Below are positions 61,969-64,000 of a DNA stretch of 64,000 nucleotides, piece by piece. Source of the DNA: Streptomyces sp. NRRL WC-3618 (GTDB lineage: Bacteria; Actinomycetota; Actinomycetes; Streptomycetales; Streptomycetaceae); assembly GCF_001280005.1 (NCBI RefSeq), contig NZ_LGDW01000188.1, forward strand, positions 16,879-80,878, read 5' to 3'. The translations under genes were made by a program, and so were the position numbers. Position 1 is the stretch's first letter, and each line of letters opens with the position of its first letter. A model generated the notes under the pieces. That model was not told where the DNA came from. It worked only from the letters and a program-made list of their open reading frames with translations, and searched no databases.

Positions 61969-62007
61969 GGCGCGTGTGAGCGGTTCGGGACGTGGTACTC
62001 GGCGGAG

Positions 62008-62673
62008 ATGACTCCACGTACCGCCGCGGCACCCGAGGAGGCCTACACCGCGGCACCCTTCGTCCCCGACCGCGGCGGCCTCCCGGCGCTGCGCCGCGCT
62101 GCGGCCGACTGCCGGGGGTGTCCCCTGCACCGGGATGCCACGCAGACCGTGTTCGGGGCCGGGGACAGGGCCGCCCGCGTCATGCTCGTCGGCGAACAGC
62201 CCGGCGACCAGGAGGACCGCCAGGGCAAGCCCTTCGTCGGCCCGGCCGGCAAGCTCCTGGACAGGGCCCTGGCGGAGGCCGGCATCGACCCGGCGGAGGC
62301 GTACGTCACCAACGCCGTCAAGCACTTCAAGTTCACCCAGGACGAGCCCGGCAAACGCCGGATCCACAAGCCGCCGTCGCTGCGCGAGATGACCGCGTGC
62401 CGCCCGTGGCTGGCCGCCGAGCTGGCCGTCGTGGAGCCCGAGCTGATCGTGCTGCTGGGGGCGAGCGCGGGACGGGCGCTGCTCGGTTCGTCGTTCCGGG
62501 TGGGAGAGGTGCGCGGGGCGCTCCTGGAGCGGGAGATCCACGGTCGACAGGAGAGGCTGGTGGCGACGGTGCATCCGTCGTCGGTGCTGCGGGCGAGGGA
62601 CGACGCGGACCGGAAGGCGGCGTACGGGGGCCTGGTCTCGGACCTGGAGGTAGCGGCGCGGGCACTGGCGTAA
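62008..62673 (+). CDS. udgX: UdgX-type uracil-DNA glycosylase
   Basis: The 221-residue iron-sulfur glycosylase has GEQPGDQEDRQGKPFVGPAG (motif 1), the UdgX-specific KRRIH segment at residues 116-120 and a motif 2 HPSSVLR. Cysteines 35 and 38 (CRGC), with Cys131, fit Fe-S ligands. Mycobacterial UdgX uses the His of KRRIH (here His120) to form a covalent bond with uracil-DNA. It removes or traps uracil in DNA. It lies just after mqnE with no obvious functional link. Confidence 0.88.
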   Translation: MTPRTAAAPEEAYTAAPFVPDRGGLPALRRAAADCRGCPLHRDATQTVFGAGDRAARVMLVGEQPGDQEDRQGKPFVGPAGKLLDRALAEAGIDPAEAYVTNAVKHFKFTQDEPGKRRIHKPPSLREMTACRPWLAAELAVVEPELIVLLGASAGRALLGSSFRVGEVRGALLEREIHGRQERLVATVHPSSVLRARDDADRKAAYGGLVSDLEVAARALA

Positions 62674-62829
62674 GGCTTTGTGAGGATCCTGAGTACCCGA
62701 TGCCGATGCCGATGCCACTCGCCGTACCCCGCTGCAAGATCGTGGCCTGGGCGTGTTTCACTGGATGACGTCCGTTTTTGGCAACGTTCGGACCGTCGTA
62801 CCGGAAGACCGGAAGAAGAGTGGATTGAG

Positions 62830-63135
62830 ATGCTCCGCTACACGCTGATGCGCTTCGGGATCCTGGTGGCCTGCCTGCTGGTCGTCTGGGGTCTCGTCTA
62901 CACCGGTGTCGCACCGCGCGGCCTGGGCAGCTCCAACGGCATGTGGATCATCCTGCTCTCCCTCGTGATCTCCGCCCCGATCAGCTTCGTGGCGCTCCGC
63001 AAGGAGCGGGACCGGGCGTCGGTGCAGATCGTCGAGAAGGTGGACCGCGTCAAGGCCAACCTGGAGGCGAACCGCAGCCAGGAGGACGAGGCGGTCGACG
63101 AGGCGGCTCAGGCCCAGGCTCCGGCCCAGAGCTAG
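62830..63135 (+). CDS. DUF4229 membrane protein
   Basis: This 101-residue protein has two helices (MRFGILVACLLVVWGLVYTG and MWIILLSLVISAPISFVAL) and a charged cytoplasmic tail (RKERDRASVQIVEKVDRVKA). The pattern matches DUF4229, a small actinobacterial membrane family often located near menaquinone and respiratory genes. The function is unknown. Confidence 0.85.
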   Translation: MLRYTLMRFGILVACLLVVWGLVYTGVAPRGLGSSNGMWIILLSLVISAPISFVALRKERDRASVQIVEKVDRVKANLEANRSQEDEAVDEAAQAQAPAQS

Positions 63136-63170
63136 CCTCCCGACCTCACCGTCCAACTACCCTTGCCCTC

Positions 63171-63821
63171 ATGGGTGCTGTGAAGAGCAAACGGATGCCG
63201 CGCGCCGTCCGTGAGCAGCAGATGCTGGACGCCGCCGTACGGACCTTCGGCCAACGCGGCTACATGGCCGCGTCGATGGACGAGATCGCCGAACTCGCCG
63301 GTGTCTCCAAGCCGTTGGTCTATCTGTACCTGAACTCGAAGGAAGAGCTCTTCACCGCGTGCATCAGGCGCGAGGCCAGGACGCTCACCGAGGCCGTCCG
63401 CGCCGGTGTCGAACCGGCCCTGCCCGCCGACCGCCAGCTCTGGGACGGTCTGCGCGCGTTCTTCACGCACACCGCCCAGAACCCGGACGGCTGGTCGGTA
63501 CTGCACGTCCAGGCCCGAACACACGGCGAGCCGTTCGCGGCCGAGGTCGCGGCGATGCGCGAGGAACTCGTCGAGTTCGTCACGGAGTTGATCGTGATCG
63601 CGGCCCGCGAGGCACACAGCGACCCCTCGCTGCCCGAGCGAGAGGTCGCCGGCCTGGCGGTGGCCCTGGTAGGCGCCGCCGAGTCCCTGGCGGCCTGGGC
63701 CAACACCACCCCGGCCGTCACAGCGAGACAGGCGGCAACAACCCTGATGAACTTCGCCTGGGCAGGCCTGGCCAACCTGATGACAGGCACCCCCTGGTCA
63801 CCCCCACAGGACCCCGAGTAA
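63171..63821 (+). CDS. TetR family transcriptional regulator
   Basis: The 216-residue protein has a TetR HTH (FGQRGYMAASMDEIAELAGV with SKPLVYLYLNSKEELF) and a helical ligand-binding domain. It lies 35 bases after the DUF4229 gene. The target genes are not evident; no clear palindrome sits just before its start, so autoregulation cannot be judged. Confidence 0.92.
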   Translation: MGAVKSKRMPRAVREQQMLDAAVRTFGQRGYMAASMDEIAELAGVSKPLVYLYLNSKEELFTACIRREARTLTEAVRAGVEPALPADRQLWDGLRAFFTHTAQNPDGWSVLHVQARTHGEPFAAEVAAMREELVEFVTELIVIAAREAHSDPSLPEREVAGLAVALVGAAESLAAWANTTPAVTARQAATTLMNFAWAGLANLMTGTPWSPPQDPE

Positions 63822-63855
63822 CCCGAGAGGTCCGGCGCGCCCGTCCTTGCTGGAT

Positions 63856-63872
63856 GGGGGCCGCAGGCCCCC
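63856..63872 (+). terminator. terminator after the TetR gene
   Basis: GGGGGCC-GCA-GGCCCCC is a perfect 7-bp stem 34 bases after the stop codon. Confidence 0.75.
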
Positions 63873-63876
63873 TCTC

Positions 63877-63906
63877 AGGGGCGCGGGGAACTGCGCGACC
63901 AGCCAC
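63877..63906 (+). repeat. Streptomyces dispersed 30-bp repeat, copy 1
   Basis: AGGGGCGCGGGGAACTGCGC followed by GACCAGCCAC is a short intergenic sequence that I recall as very common in Streptomyces genomes. It repeats exactly at 63940-63969. Confidence 0.9.
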
Positions 63907-63939
63907 GACGGCGCACGCGAACCCATACCCCCTCCCTCC

Positions 63940-63969
63940 AGGGGCGCGGGGAACTGCGCGACCAGCCAC
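63940..63969 (+). repeat. Streptomyces dispersed 30-bp repeat, copy 2
   Basis: This is an exact direct repeat of the 30-bp element at 63877-63906, 63 bases downstream. Confidence 0.9.
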
Positions 63970-64000
63970 AACGGGCGCCGCACCCGACCCCCCCTCACCC

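Overview
The window is high-GC actinobacterial chromosome, almost certainly Streptomyces. Codons end mostly in G or C, GTG and TTG starts are common, and there are Streptomyces-type families (XRE/DUF5753 with DUF397, DUF4229, futalosine menaquinone genes, System II cytochrome c maturation). A Streptomyces dispersed 30-bp repeat lies at the right edge. No rRNA, tRNA, CRISPR array or complete insertion sequence was seen.

Left part (1-16.3 kb): a RheA-type heat-shock repressor with its palindromic operator opens the window. Next come miscellaneous enzymes and transporters (Nudix, acyltransferase, AI-2E-type permease, GNAT). An arsenic cluster follows (arsC, arsR, aquaporin, second arsR, ArsO-like flavoprotein) that lacks any ArsB or Acr3 pump here. 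Then a large secreted beta-propeller protein and a WYL regulator divergent from a VOC/monooxygenase pair with a palindromic operator between them.

Accessory part (16.8-29.4 kb): this stretch is punctuated by three direct copies (about 16.83, 24.22 and 29.30 kb) of the 3' end of one conserved gene; only the rightmost belongs to the intact gene. Between the first two copies lies the most interesting content: a tightly overlapped operon of a 47-codon peptide, a JmjC/cupin-4 oxygenase, an aldo/keto reductase and an APH-type kinase. It resembles an undescribed ribosomal peptide (RiPP) pathway or a peptide-targeting modification system. Beside it are a three-gene operon (resolvase-like, small conserved protein, zinc-knuckle-like protein) and a divergent XRE-TPR/YdcF/WbqC operon. 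Between the second and third copies is the L-arabinose operon araB-araA-araD.

Core part (30-44 kb): hemL, a histidine phosphatase, secreted proteins, then resA-ccdA-resB-ccsB for cytochrome c maturation. A periplasmic-binding-protein/P-loop ATPase pair and an oxygenase/cytosine-deaminase pair follow.

Right part (44.6-64 kb): a decayed proteasome beta-subunit (prcB) fragment, a DUF1906 cell-wall hydrolase module, XRE/DUF397 genes, a pair of small paralogues, and an acyl-CoA oxidase-like gene behind an unusually AT-rich leader. Then come a secreted RNase with its barstar and the menaquinone genes (UbiD, MqnP, UbiX, Lrp/AsnC, MqnE). The window closes with a UdgX-type uracil-DNA glycosylase, a DUF4229 protein and a TetR regulator.
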